The position numbers and the translations under genes are program-made. Shown piece after piece: positions 26,670 to 35,523 of a stretch of DNA of 64,000 nt. The notes beneath the pieces are model-generated. The model saw only the letters and a program-made list of their open reading frames with translations. It made no database searches and was not told the DNA's origin. The stretch comes from Chelativorans sp. AA-79. GTDB lineage: Bacteria; Pseudomonadota; Alphaproteobacteria; Rhizobiales; Rhizobiaceae. The stretch covers positions 3,798,001 through 3,862,000 of the forward strand of contig NZ_CP120361.1 of the NCBI RefSeq assembly GCF_029457495.1, given 5' to 3'. Each line of letters begins with the position of its first letter. Position 1 is the stretch's first letter.

Positions 26670-26855
26670 ATGCCGCAACTGATCTTCTTCGCCCTCATCG
26701 CCACCGTGGCCATCTTCGGCTACCGCGCCTTCCTGCGCGAAGCGGAACGCGTGACGAAGCGCATGGAGCGCGCCCGGCAGGAAGCGGCTACGGGCAGCAT
26801 GGGAACCCTGGTCAAGGATCCCCGGACCGGCGAATACCGTCTGGCGAAGGACTGA
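26670..26855 (+). CDS. small single-pass membrane protein, conserved hypothetical
   Basis: A 61-residue protein with one N-terminal membrane helix (MPQLIFFALIATVAIFGYRA) and a charged cytoplasmic helix (REAERVTKRMERARQEAAT) ending LVKDPRTGEYRLAKD. An AAGGAGG ribosome binding site nine bases upstream fixes ATG 26670. It precedes ispE by 11 bases and is probably co-transcribed with it. No function known; the tail suits a membrane-anchored adaptor. Confidence 0.8.
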   Translation: MPQLIFFALIATVAIFGYRAFLREAERVTKRMERARQEAATGSMGTLVKDPRTGEYRLAKD

Positions 26856-26866
26856 ACGGCTTCACG

Positions 26867-27748
26867 ATGAAGCTCGAGAGCGCCGCACCGGCGAAGATCA
26901 ACCTGGCGCTCCATGTCACGGGCCGCCGCGACGACGGCTATCACACGCTGGAAAGCCTCGTCGTCTTCGCCGGCTATGGCGACCGGCTCACCGCGGCGGC
27001 GGCGGACCGCGACTCCTTCTCGGTCCGCGGGCCCTTCGCCGCGGGACTTCCCGGCGAGGCCAACCTGGTGCTCAGGGCGCGTGACCTCCTGCGGGAGCGG
27101 TTCGGCGCGCGCGCGGAGCGGCCGGTCGCACTCACCCTCGAGAAGAACCTGCCCGTGGCAGCGGGCGTGGGCGGCGGTTCCAGCGACGCAGCGGCCGCCC
27201 TCAATCTTCTCGTGCGCTTCTGGGGCATCGATGCGCAACCGGCAGCGCTGGCGGAAATAGGTGTCCGGCTCGGCGCGGACATCCCCATGTGCCTTGCCGC
27301 CCGGCCGCTGATCGCGCGCGGGATCGGCGAGACACTGGAGCCTGTTCCTTCGCTGCCCCCGCTTTCCATCCTGCTCGTCAATCCCGGCCTGCCGTTGGCG
27401 ACGCCGGTAGTCTTCGCCGCCCTCATGGAGCGCGAGAACCCGCCCTTGCGCGCCCTTCCCCCCGATGCGGGGCTGGCGGAACTGGTGGACTGGCTGCGGC
27501 GCGCCCGCAACGATCTGGAACCGCCCGCGCTTTCGCTGATGCCCGAAATCGGCGGGGTGCTGGGCCAGATGCGGACGGAAGGGGCGCTGATCGCGCGCAT
27601 GTCCGGCTCCGGCGCCACCTGCTACGGCATCTTCAAGACGCCGGGAGAGGCCCGGCGCGCGGGCATCGCGATCGCCGGCAGGCATCCCCGCTGGCTGGTG
27701 CAGGCGACCACGACCATGACCTCGACACCGGAGTTCGGCCATGCCTGA
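26867..27748 (+). CDS. ispE: 4-diphosphocytidyl-2-C-methyl-D-erythritol kinase
   Basis: IspE, 293 residues, phosphorylates CDP-methylerythritol in the non-mevalonate isoprenoid pathway. It is a GHMP kinase: the N-terminal APAKINLALHVTGRRDDGYH carries the catalytic/substrate residues, and the ATP-binding glycine loop is LPVAAGVGGGSSDAAAALNL. C-terminal MSGSGATCYGIF is GHMP motif 3. ATG 26867 begins MKLESAAPAKINL. The ribosome binding site is weak, so coupling to the small gene 11 bases upstream is likely. Its end overlaps moaB by 8 bases. Confidence 0.95.
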   Translation: MKLESAAPAKINLALHVTGRRDDGYHTLESLVVFAGYGDRLTAAAADRDSFSVRGPFAAGLPGEANLVLRARDLLRERFGARAERPVALTLEKNLPVAAGVGGGSSDAAAALNLLVRFWGIDAQPAALAEIGVRLGADIPMCLAARPLIARGIGETLEPVPSLPPLSILLVNPGLPLATPVVFAALMERENPPLRALPPDAGLAELVDWLRRARNDLEPPALSLMPEIGGVLGQMRTEGALIARMSGSGATCYGIFKTPGEARRAGIAIAGRHPRWLVQATTTMTSTPEFGHA

Positions 27749-28283
27749 ACGGCAGTTCATCCCCGTGCGCTTTGCCGTGCTTACCGTCTCCGACACGCGG
27801 ACCCTGGCGGACGACAAATCCGGCCAGACCCTGGCGGACCGCATCGGAGAGGCCGGCCACGAAGTCGTCGACCGGGCCATCGTGCCCGACGACTCAGGCC
27901 GCATCCGCCGCCTCGTCCAGGCCTGGTGCGCCGACCCGCGCGTGGATGCCGTGATCACCACCGGGGGAACTGGTTTCACCGGCCGCGACGTGACGCCGGA
28001 GGCGCTGGAACCCCTGTTCGAAAAGCGCATGGACGGGTTTTCACAGGTTTTCCACAGAATCTCCTTCGAGAAGATCGGCACCTCCACGATCCAGTCGCGC
28101 GCGACCGCCGGGCTGATCGGCCAGACCTTCGTCTTCGTGCTTCCGGGGTCGCCCGGCGCCTGCCGCGACGCCTGGGATTCCATCCTTAGGGACCAGTTCG
28201 ACTACCGGCACACGCCCTGCAACTTCGTCGAGATCATGCCCCGGCTCGATGAGCACCTGAAGCGCGGCGGCGGCGTCTCATGA
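27741..28283 (+). CDS. moaB: molybdenum cofactor biosynthesis protein B (MoaB/MogA-like)
   Basis: A 180-residue MoaB-type protein of the molybdopterin-binding fold, thought to adenylate molybdopterin before Mo insertion. The motif VDAVITTGGTGFTGRDVTPE is diagnostic, with the N-terminal VLTVSDTRTLADDKSGQ and later FVFVLPGSPGACRDAW. The length and the segment ISFEKIGTSTIQSRATAGLI match MoaB rather than MogA. It overlaps ispE by 8 bases, implying one transcript. Confidence 0.93.
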   Translation: MPERQFIPVRFAVLTVSDTRTLADDKSGQTLADRIGEAGHEVVDRAIVPDDSGRIRRLVQAWCADPRVDAVITTGGTGFTGRDVTPEALEPLFEKRMDGFSQVFHRISFEKIGTSTIQSRATAGLIGQTFVFVLPGSPGACRDAWDSILRDQFDYRHTPCNFVEIMPRLDEHLKRGGGVS

Positions 28284-28347
28284 GCGGCAATATCCACAGA
28301 TGGCCACGCTGAGCGCCTTTTTCCGCGTTCTGTGATTGTGCGCAAAT

Positions 28348-28362
28348 GTTCTTGATTTGTTC
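28348..28362 (+). promoter_or_regulatory. LexA (SOS) box, GTTC-N7-GTTC
   Basis: GTTCTTGATTTGTTC, an exact match to the direct-repeat GTTC-N7-GTTC recognised by LexA in Rhizobiales and other alphaproteobacteria. It lies 67 bases before the radical SAM gene start at 28429, in an AT-rich promoter-like stretch. Confidence 0.75.
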
Positions 28363-28428
28363 TCATTCCGAGAGTAGGAATAGATTCATCTCAAGATGGC
28401 GCACCGGTCGCATGGCGCGGAGGCAGTA

Positions 28429-29583
28429 ATGGAACAGATCGCACGGGCAGACATTGCCGCTTTCAGCGGTGGAGGTTCTGCCATGGCAAATGCGGTGATC
28501 GAGGATGCGGGCCTGCGCATCGGCGAGGATCGCCGGAGAGGGCGCGGCGCAGGCGTGAATCCGAGTGGCCGGTTCGAGCCGCTGACGCGCCATGTCTTCG
28601 ATGACGGGTGGGAGACGCTGGAGGAGTTGCCGCCCTTCAGGACCGAGGTGCAGGTGGAAAAGCCCCGCACCATCATCACGCGCAACACCTCGCCCGACAT
28701 CTCGTTCGACCGCTCGATCAATCCCTATCGCGGCTGCGAGCACGGCTGCGTCTACTGTTTCGCGCGGCCGACGCATAGCTATATGGGGCTTTCGCCGGGG
28801 TTGGATTTCGAATCGAAGCTGTTCGCCAAGCCCGATGCCGCGCGGCTTCTCGAAAGGGAGTTGGCAAAGCCCGGTTACGAGCCGCGCACGATCGCGATCG
28901 GGACCAATACGGACCCTTACCAGCCGATCGAGAAGAAATGGCGCATCATGCGCGAGATCCTCGAAGTGCTCGACGCGCACAACCATCCCGTGGGGATCGT
29001 CACCAAGTCTGCGCTCGTCACGCGTGACATCGACATCCTCTCGCGCATGGCCGAACGGGGACTTGCCAAGGTGGCGCTTTCGGTCACCACGCTCGACCGG
29101 CGGCTCGCCCGCACCATGGAGCCCAGGGCCGCCACGCCCACGCGCCGGCTGGAGGCGGTTCGCAGCCTGAGCGATGCGGGCGTGCCAGCCTCGGTGATGA
29201 TCGGGCCGGTCATTCCCGGCCTCAACGACAGCGAGATCGAGCGTATCCTCGAATCGGGCCATGCCGCGGGCGCGCGCGAGGCGGGATATGTGATCCTGCG
29301 CCTGCCGCTCGAGGTGAGCCCGATCTTCAAGGACTGGCTCCTGCGGCACTATCCGGACCGCTACAGGCACGTGATGTCGCTCGTCCGCTCGATGCGCGGC
29401 GGCAAGGACTACGATGCGGAATGGGGCAAGCGCATGCGGGGCACGGGTCCCTACGCCTGGCAGATCGGTCGCCGCTTCGAGATCGCCGCACGGCGCATAG
29501 GCCTCAACCTCGAGCGCCGGAAGCTCAGGACGGATCTCTTCAAGGCGGGAAAAGGCGAAGGCGAGCAGTTGAGCCTGCTTTAG
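28429..29583 (+). CDS. PA0069-family radical SAM protein
   Basis: A 384-residue radical SAM enzyme. The 4Fe-4S cluster motif is C-x3-C-x2-C in YRGCEHGCVYCFARPTHSYM, within the conserved SPDISFDRSINPYRG context that marks the PA0069 family. The family is related to the spore-photoproduct-lyase-like branch, but no reaction is proven. The N-terminal 50 residues are variable, followed by RRRGRGAGVNPSGRFEPL. ATG 28429 has GGAGG five bases upstream; a second well-placed start is ATG 28483 (GGAGG, seven-base spacing). A canonical LexA box upstream suggests induction by DNA damage, which fits a DNA-lesion-related role; that is inference. Confidence 0.9.
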   Translation: MEQIARADIAAFSGGGSAMANAVIEDAGLRIGEDRRRGRGAGVNPSGRFEPLTRHVFDDGWETLEELPPFRTEVQVEKPRTIITRNTSPDISFDRSINPYRGCEHGCVYCFARPTHSYMGLSPGLDFESKLFAKPDAARLLERELAKPGYEPRTIAIGTNTDPYQPIEKKWRIMREILEVLDAHNHPVGIVTKSALVTRDIDILSRMAERGLAKVALSVTTLDRRLARTMEPRAATPTRRLEAVRSLSDAGVPASVMIGPVIPGLNDSEIERILESGHAAGAREAGYVILRLPLEVSPIFKDWLLRHYPDRYRHVMSLVRSMRGGKDYDAEWGKRMRGTGPYAWQIGRRFEIAARRIGLNLERRKLRTDLFKAGKGEGEQLSLL

Positions 29584-29850
29584 GCGCCGCGGTACGGAGA
29601 AAAGAAGGATTGGGGAACGGGCATCATCCGCGCTTCGAGCGGCAGATGCCGCGGGCGGACAGCAGGCGGAAGCGCCAATGCTCCCCTCGCACAGGAAGGA
29701 ATAGTGGTTCTCCGGGCCGGTGAAGCCCCACGCCGCCCGGAATGACCGTCGCAGCCCCGCACCCGGGCCGACGGCGGCCTTTCCGGCTTTTTTGCCCCAC
29801 CTGCCGGGAAAGGCTTGCGGAGAATCGGAAGCGATGCAAGCATCGCCGCC

Positions 29851-30556
29851 ATGGCTTCATCGTGTTCCGATTCTCCGCTTCTCTTCGACTTGCCCGTGCG
29901 TCCGGATTTCACGCTGGAGGCCGGCATCATGCGCGAGGGTCTCGCGCCCGTGGCGGGGCTCGATGAGGCTGGCCGCGGCCCGCTCGCCGGGCCCGTGGTG
30001 GCGGCGGCGGTCGTGCTCGACCCCGATCGCATCCCCGGGGGCTCGACGATTCCAAGCGGCTGACGGCGGAGGCGCGCGAGGCGCTGGTCAGCGACATCTT
30101 CGGCGCAGCGCTCGCCGTCTCCGTCGCCTCGCTCTGCGCGGGCAGCATCGACGGATCGAATATCCTGAAGGCCAGCCTAGAGGCGATGCGGCGTGCGCTC
30201 GAGGGGCTTTGCCTGCCTCCCGCCTATGCGCTGGCGGACGGGCGCGACATCCCCCGGGGCTGCCCTGCCCCTGCCGCGCCGTGGTCAAGGGCGACCAGCG
30301 TTCGCAGTCGATCGCGGCGGCGTCCATTGTGGCAAAGGTGACGCGGGACCGCATGATGGTGCGGACGGGCACGCTCATGCCGCATTACGGTTTCGACAGC
30401 CATGTGGGCTACGCCACAGAGCGCCACCGGTCGGCGATCCTCGAACATGGTCCCGTCTCGCGGCTTCACCGCATGAGCTTCTCGCCGTTCAAGCCCTCGG
30501 CCGACGAGGCGGCCGCGATTCCGGCGGAGCAGCCGGAGGCCGGCTTCGTCACGTGA
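29851..30556 (+). pseudogene. rnhB: ribonuclease HII with two single-base frameshifts
   Basis: The protein is recognisable in three consecutive frames. Frame one gives [15 protein letters not shown] and [20 protein letters not shown] (catalytic Asp-Glu) up to IPGG. Frame two resumes [19 protein letters not shown] and runs to ALADGRDIP. Frame three resumes [44 protein letters not shown] and LHRMSFSPF to the stop. Each break is explained by one missing base in a C/G run (30037-30041 and 30256-30259). All conserved residues survive, so loss of a G in each run by sequencing error is as likely as a true pseudogene. RNase HII removes ribonucleotides from DNA. The 267 bases before it show no convincing gene. 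Confidence 0.85.
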
Positions 30557-30824
30557 CGGCTCTCCGCCAGAGCGCGCGCAGGCCATTTGCGGGTGTGAAG
30601 CGGAAAAGCGGTGATGTCTCCGTCTGAAGCGCTCGGGCCTGCCGCTTCCCTGGATTCTTCTGCTGGAAGGCCGTGATTGAGCACGAACCAGCCGTTCCCA
30701 GAAAGGGTCGGCACAGGGCGCCCTTTCCTCCGTCCCAAGATTCGCCTTTTTCAACGCCGGCCCTTGGATCCGTCCAGCGGCATGGCCTTAACGGAACTCA
30801 ATGCGCCCGCCCATGCAACAAGGG

Positions 30825-32084
30825 CTACGCGAACCGCCGGGCGGCGTCGACGGCGAGTCCCAGTCCGACCGAGCCGAACTGGTCGGACCGGGCGATGCGG
30901 GCATCGGGGAACCGCGCGGTCGCGGCCGTCCGCACCAACGGAACCTGTGCGCCGCCACCTGTCAGGATAACGGTTTCGATCGCCCCCGCGGCCACTCCCG
31001 CACCGCGAAGGGCGTCTTCGATCGCGACGCCGATCTTTTCCACCAGTTCGGCGCTCGCCGCGTCGAATGCGCCGCGGCTGACCGGCAGCGCCAGCGACAG
31101 GCCCGACTCGTCGAGATGGATGACGGTGTCTGGTGCATCCGTCAGTTCGATCTTGGCTTTCTCCACCTGGGCCGCGAGCCTGTGGCCGGAACGGTGGACC
31201 AGCAGATGCTCGAAGCGCGCGAGCTTTTCCGGCTCGGCCGCCTCGCGCGCCAAGGACCGGATATCCTGCAGGGTCTTCGCCGTATAGAGCTGGTTGATCC
31301 TGTGCCAGGTCGCCATGTCATTGAAATACCACACCGGCAGATGGCGCTTGCCGTCGCGGGTCTTCGTGCCGAGCCCCATATGCGGCATGACCTTCGCGAT
31401 GTTGAGGCAGCGGTCGAAATCGGTCCCGCCGACATGGACACCCGACGTGCTCAGAATGTCGCCGCGCCGATCCGCCGCGCGCGAGCGCTCGGGCGAAAGC
31501 CGCAGAACCGAAAAATCGGACGTCCCGCCGCCGATGTCGACCACGAGGGCGAGCGCTTCTTCATTGAGCGAGCGTTCGAAGTGGAGTGCTGCGGCGACCG
31601 GCTCGAACTGGAACTCCACGTGACGGAAGCCCTCCGCACGTGCGGCAGCCTCGAGCTGATCCTGCGCGGTGCGGTCGGCGGTCCCGTCACCATCGACGAA
31701 GGAAACGGGCCGACCCAGCACCACATGATCGGGCATGCCGCTGGGCTGCTGTTCGAGGCGCTCCTTCAGATGGCGGAGGAAGCGGCCGATCAGTCCCTGG
31801 AAGGTCAGGCGGTCGCGGCCGACCTGTGTGGTCTCCTTCATCAGGCTGGTGCCGAGGATCGACTTCAGTGCCCGCATGAAACGTCCCTCCGCGCCGTCCA
31901 TATACTGATGAACGGCCGACCGGCCGAAATGCACGCTGCCGTCCTCCAGGCTGAAAAAGAGTGCCGACGGGATGGTGAGATCGTCGTCCTCGACGGGGAT
32001 CAGAAATGGGTCGCCGCCGCTTGCGCAGAGACCGACGGTGGAGTTGGTGGTGCCGAAATCGACACCGCAATGAAAGCGGCTCAT
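30825..32084 (-). CDS. Hsp70 family protein, YegD-like
   Basis: A 419-residue protein that is essentially only the actin-like ATPase half of Hsp70. Phosphate-binding loops are HCGVDFGTTNSTVGLC at the N-terminus and VVDIGGGTSDFSVLRL near residue 190; the adenosine motif is ILTGGGAQVPLVRTA near 375. The substrate-binding and lid domains of DnaK are absent, as in YegD. A start at 32084 (MSRFHCGVDFGTT) fits the family. Proteins of this type probably act as chaperone-like ATPases, but their clients are unknown. The gene stands alone, divergent from a TetR regulator across 372 bases, and 268 bases downstream to rnhB hold nothing I recognise. Confidence 0.88.
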   Translation of the reverse strand: MSRFHCGVDFGTTNSTVGLCASGGDPFLIPVEDDDLTIPSALFFSLEDGSVHFGRSAVHQYMDGAEGRFMRALKSILGTSLMKETTQVGRDRLTFQGLIGRFLRHLKERLEQQPSGMPDHVVLGRPVSFVDGDGTADRTAQDQLEAAARAEGFRHVEFQFEPVAAALHFERSLNEEALALVVDIGGGTSDFSVLRLSPERSRAADRRGDILSTSGVHVGGTDFDRCLNIAKVMPHMGLGTKTRDGKRHLPVWYFNDMATWHRINQLYTAKTLQDIRSLAREAAEPEKLARFEHLLVHRSGHRLAAQVEKAKIELTDAPDTVIHLDESGLSLALPVSRGAFDAASAELVEKIGVAIEDALRGAGVAAGAIETVILTGGGAQVPLVRTAATARFPDARIARSDQFGSVGLGLAVDAARRFA

Positions 32085-32456
32085 GGAGAATGACTCGCAA
32101 GGGCATCGGACGGGTGCGATCGCGCACCGCGAATGAGGAATGCTCGGAACGGACACCCTCTAGTCCATTGCATGCCGGATGAAAACCTTCGCAACCTATC
32201 GTCGAGACGATACCCTGCGCTTCCAGCGAGGCGATTGCCAGCTCTCAAACTGAGGCATCACCCGGAAGGCATTGTTCGGAAGGGAGCCGCTTGCGCGGGC
32301 TGTTGCCGTTATATAGTCTAACGTCAGTTAGGGCCTGTGAGCACTAGGGCGCACTCCGAGACCGCCGAATGTCAGCCGGCCCGAGGGCAGCTGCCGTGAC
32401 CATGCGGCATTGTCCGCAGACCTCTATAAAGTTCAACACGATCATCGACGGTCAAG
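32085..32456. other. intergenic region between divergent Hsp70 and TetR genes
   Basis: 372 bases without a convincing gene. The right half has a promoter-like TATATAGT (32311-32317) followed at once by the palindrome at 32318-32331. Short frames on either strand have no family features. Confidence 0.6.
32318..32331. promoter_or_regulatory. candidate TetR-family operator
   Basis: CTAACGTCAGTTAG, arms CTAAC/GTTAG around four bases, immediately after a -10-like TATAGT and 126 bases upstream of the tetR start. Its position at the promoter suits autorepression. No matching consensus is known to me. Confidence 0.4.
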
Positions 32457-33188
32457 ATGTCCACCGAGGCCGCCAAGAGACCGAGCCGCAGAGAGAAGTT
32501 CAGGGAAGCCACCATGGCGGAGATCCGGGAAATCGCCCGCGATCTTCTCGTCAAGAAGGGCGCCCCGGCGGTCACGGTCAATGCCGTGGCGCGGAAGATG
32601 GGCATGAGCGGACCCGCACTCTATCGCTATTATCCGAGCCAGGGCGACCTGATCGAAGCCGTGCGCAGCGACCTTTATTCCGAGCTGGTGGCGGCGCTGA
32701 CCTCGGCGCGCGACGGGAGCGGTGCCGACAGACCCGAGCGCCGCCTGCTTGCCATCAGCCGCGGCCTGCGCGAATGGGCGATCGCGCATCCGACAGAGTT
32801 CGGGTGCCTGTTCGCCACGCCCGCTTCCCCGGCGGGGCCGGAACGCTGCGCCAATGTAAGCCAGACGGGCCGCGCCTTCGGACAGGTTTTCCTGGAGGAA
32901 ATCGTGGCGATCTGGCGCACGCGGCGTTTCCCGCTCCCGAGCATCGAGGACATGGACCCCTCGCTCGCCGCGCAACTGCGCGCCTATTCGGAGAAGATCG
33001 AGGGCGCCCTGCCTCCTGAAGCGGCCTATATCTTCCTCTCCTGCTGGATGCGGCTCTACGGCCTGCTCTGCATGGAGGTGCTCAACCAGATCGGGTTCGC
33101 CTATAGCGACTTGTCGCCCGTCTTCGAGGAATGCCTGCAGGACCTCTGCCGGCTGCTCGACATCCCATACGAGGCGCCGTCGACATAG
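32457..33188 (+). CDS. TetR/AcrR family transcriptional regulator with WHG-type C-terminal domain
   Basis: A 243-residue one-component regulator. The N-terminal helix-turn-helix is typical: ATMAEIREIARDLLVKKGAP, then VTVNAVARKMGMSGPALYRY and YPSQGDLIEAVRSDLY. The C-terminal ligand domain contains EWAIAHPTEFGCLFATP, which fits the WHG (TetR_C_33) class. The ligand is unknown. It is divergent from the orphan Hsp70 gene. The weak ribosome binding site makes ATG 32457 slightly uncertain. A bidirectional terminator 70 bases after its stop separates it from the convergent atp operon. Confidence 0.92.
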   Translation: MSTEAAKRPSRREKFREATMAEIREIARDLLVKKGAPAVTVNAVARKMGMSGPALYRYYPSQGDLIEAVRSDLYSELVAALTSARDGSGADRPERRLLAISRGLREWAIAHPTEFGCLFATPASPAGPERCANVSQTGRAFGQVFLEEIVAIWRTRRFPLPSIEDMDPSLAAQLRAYSEKIEGALPPEAAYIFLSCWMRLYGLLCMEVLNQIGFAYSDLSPVFEECLQDLCRLLDIPYEAPST

Positions 33189-33257
33189 CCTCCTGGGCGC
33201 GGCGGCGACGCGTTCACGTGCGCAGCAGAGGGCAGGCACCTTGAAGCGTTTCAGAGT

Positions 33258-33288
33258 AAAAAAGCCGCCCCGAGGGGCGGCGTTTTTT
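33258..33288. terminator. bidirectional rho-independent terminator
   Basis: Stem GCCGCCC (33264-33270) and GGGCGGC (33275-33281) with loop CGAG, flanked by six A on the left and TTTTTT (33283-33288) on the right. It can end both the tetR transcript (+) and the atp operon (-), 19 bases beyond the atpF stop. Confidence 0.9.
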
Positions 33289-33306
33289 CAGAACAGTGCG
33301 GCAGGC

Positions 33307-33786
33307 TCAGTTCAGCTTCGACTTCACTTCCTGAAGCGACGCCTTGAAGAGGTCCCCGCCGGTCTTGGCGTCGACCCGGTCGGCCAGCAGCCTGCCGGCG
33401 GCGGCGATCGCGACATCGACCGCGTTCGCCCGCACCTCGTTCACCGCATCCCGTTCGGCCTGGGCGATCTTCTGTTCGGCCAGGGCCGTGCGGCGCACGA
33501 CATACTCTTCCGTCTTCGCCTTCGCATCGGAAACGATAAGCTTCGCTTCCCGTTTGGCGGCGTCGACGAGGTCCTTCGCCTCCTGCTCGGCCTCGCGGCG
33601 TTTACGCTGGTACTCGGCGAGCAGCTGCTGGGCGTCCTCGCGCAGCCGACGCGCCTCCTCGAGCTCGTTGCGGATGCGATCGGCACGGCTGTCGAGCGAG
33701 CCCGCGAGCATGGCCGGCACCTTCACGTAGAGGAGAATGCCGATAAAGATGATCAGCGCAACCAGCGCCCAGAACGTCGCGTCCAT
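33307..33786 (-). CDS. atpF: F0F1 ATP synthase subunit b
   Basis: Subunit b of the F0 sector, 159 residues, part of the peripheral stalk. One N-terminal membrane helix (MDATFWALVALIIFIGILLY) is followed by a long charged coiled coil (EEARRLREDAQQLLAEYQRK and onward) that contacts F1 delta. GGAGAGG precedes the start. Last gene of the F0 operon; alphaproteobacteria pair it with the diverged b' encoded 11 bases upstream. Confidence 0.97.
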   Translation of the reverse strand: MDATFWALVALIIFIGILLYVKVPAMLAGSLDSRADRIRNELEEARRLREDAQQLLAEYQRKRREAEQEAKDLVDAAKREAKLIVSDAKAKTEEYVVRRTALAEQKIAQAERDAVNEVRANAVDVAIAAAGRLLADRVDAKTGGDLFKASLQEVKSKLN

Positions 33787-33797
33787 GCATCCCTCTC

Positions 33798-34382
33798 CTA
33801 CTGCTGTGAGGCCTTCACCGCCGCCGAGAGCGAGGCCTTGTCGACCTTGCCGCCGACAAGCTCCTGGACGATGGCCGCGGCCGTGTCCTCGGCAATCGCG
33901 CCGACATCCTTCAGCGCCGAAGTCTTGATCTCGGCAATCCGATCCTCGGCATCCTTGAGCTTGGCGTCCAGGCCGGCTTCTACCTTGCGGCGCTCGGCCT
34001 CGGCCTCCGCCTTGGCGTTGTCACGCGCTTCCTGCGCGATCTGGGAGGCCTTCTTGCGCGCCTCGGCAAGTTCCTGCTCGTAAGCAGCCACCGCAGCGTC
34101 GGCCTCTTCCTTCATGCGCGCGGCCTGATCGAGATCCTGGGCGATGCGGTCGCGCCGCACTTCCAGGATGCTGCCGATGCGCGGCAGGACCACCCGTTTC
34201 AGGAACAGGTAGAACAGCCCGAAGGTGATGGCCAGCCAGAGAAGCTGCGAAGGATAGGTGGAAGCGTCGAAGGGAGGAAAGGCGCCCTCATGCGCGCCGC
34301 CTTCCGCAACGCCCGTTTCCGTATGTGTTTCGCCGACGGCCTGATCAGCCGCCTCCTGCGCGAATGCCGGTGCCACGAACAT
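33798..34382 (-). CDS. F0F1 ATP synthase subunit b'
   Basis: The second, diverged b-type stalk subunit (b', AtpF2/AtpG of phototrophic and rhizobial operons), 194 residues. It has a hydrophilic N-terminal extension ([20 protein letters not shown]), a membrane helix ([20 protein letters not shown]) and an extended coiled coil ending [19 protein letters not shown]. It forms a heterodimeric stalk with AtpF. AGGGGAAA lies before the start. Confidence 0.95.
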   Translation of the reverse strand: MFVAPAFAQEAADQAVGETHTETGVAEGGAHEGAFPPFDASTYPSQLLWLAITFGLFYLFLKRVVLPRIGSILEVRRDRIAQDLDQAARMKEEADAAVAAYEQELAEARKKASQIAQEARDNAKAEAEAERRKVEAGLDAKLKDAEDRIAEIKTSALKDVGAIAEDTAAAIVQELVGGKVDKASLSAAVKASQQ

Positions 34383-34445
34383 GGCTTTCCCCTTGTGGTC
34401 GAAACCGGCCGCGAGCCGCGGCCGGTCCAGGCACGAAACCGCCGA

Positions 34446-34670
34446 TTAGGTGAAGAGGAGAAGCAGCGCCACCAGCAGCGAGAAGATGCCAAGCGCCTCG
34501 GTCACGGCGAAGCCGAAGATCAGGCGGCCGAACTGACCGTCGGCAGCGGACGGGTTGCGCAGCGCGCCCGCCAGGTAGTTACCGAAGATATGGCCAAGGC
34601 CGATGCCGGCACCGCCCATGCCGAGGCAGGCGATACCCGCGCCGATTGCCTTTGCTGCTTCTACTTCCAT
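34446..34670 (-). CDS. atpE: F0F1 ATP synthase subunit c
   Basis: The 74-residue proton-carrying ring subunit: two membrane helices joined by the polar loop [12 protein letters not shown], with the proton-binding carboxylate being Glu in [17 protein letters not shown], as usual in alphaproteobacteria and mitochondria. The glycine-rich first helix ([20 protein letters not shown]) suits tight ring packing. A strong AAGGAG ribosome binding site supports the high expression needed for the ring stoichiometry. Confidence 0.98.
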   Translation of the reverse strand: MEVEAAKAIGAGIACLGMGGAGIGLGHIFGNYLAGALRNPSAADGQFGRLIFGFAVTEALGIFSLLVALLLLFT

Positions 34671-34735
34671 CTTACGAACTCCTTGTGGGTCTGGATTTCA
34701 GATTGGTCTGGCGGAGGCCCGCCGGTGAACTTTTC

Positions 34736-35485
34736 CTAGTGGCCCGGGTGCAGGGCGTCGTTGAGATACATGCAGGTGAGAACCGCAAAGACATAGGCCT
34801 GCAGGAAGGCGACCAGGAATTCGAGACCGGTGAGCGCCACGGTCATGGCAAGCGGCAGCACCGCGCCGGCGGCGCCCGCCACGCCAAGGGCGCCCAGCGA
34901 CGTGACGAAGCCGGCGAAAACCTTGAGCGTGATGTGGCCGGCCAGCATATTGGCGAAAAGACGGACCGAGAGGCTGATCGGCCGGGAAAGGAAGGAGACG
35001 ACCTCGATCGTGACCACCAGCGGCACCAGCACCGCCGGAACGCCGCTCGGCACGAAGAGCTTCAGGAACCCGAAACCGTGTTTCAGAAAGCCATAGACAA
35101 GCACCGTCCCGATGACGAGGAGCGCCAGCGCGAAGGTGACGATGATATGGCTCGTGACGGTGAAGAAATAGGGGAACAGCCCGAGAAGGTTCGCCACCAG
35201 CACGAACATGAAGAGTGAGAAGACGAAGGGGAAGAACCGCATTCCCTGACTGCCCGCCGCGTCACGCAACATCGAGGCCACGAACTCGTAGGCCATTTCC
35301 GAAACCGACTGCAGCCGGCCCGGAACGAGACCACGGCTCGACGTGGTCAGATAAAGGAACGCACCGGCGCCGGCCACGGTGGCAAGCATGAAGGCCGAAG
35401 AATTGGTGAAGGAAAAATCGAGGCCGCCGATTTCGATCGGTATCAATTTCGAAATCTGAAACTGGTGGATCGGGTCTGTGGCCAC
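34736..35485 (-). CDS. atpB: F0F1 ATP synthase subunit a
   Basis: The proton half-channel subunit, 249 residues with five to six membrane helices. The essential Arg lies in [20 protein letters not shown] and the C-terminal channel residues in [20 protein letters not shown]. Translation appears to start at GTG (35485), preceded by GAGGGG. It works against the AtpE ring. Second gene of the I-B-E-F'-F operon. Confidence 0.97.
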   Translation of the reverse strand: MATDPIHQFQISKLIPIEIGGLDFSFTNSSAFMLATVAGAGAFLYLTTSSRGLVPGRLQSVSEMAYEFVASMLRDAAGSQGMRFFPFVFSLFMFVLVANLLGLFPYFFTVTSHIIVTFALALLVIGTVLVYGFLKHGFGFLKLFVPSGVPAVLVPLVVTIEVVSFLSRPISLSVRLFANMLAGHITLKVFAGFVTSLGALGVAGAAGAVLPLAMTVALTGLEFLVAFLQAYVFAVLTCMYLNDALHPGH

Positions 35486-35523
35486 TGGGATCCCCTCGTC
35501 CTCAACACGCGGCGCGAAAGCGC

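Noticed and set aside
29742-29966. Small plus-strand frame with CPTCRER, possibly a zinc ribbon
   Set aside because: It overlaps the start of rnhB in another frame, has no ribosome binding site and no further Cys pair placed for a zinc site.
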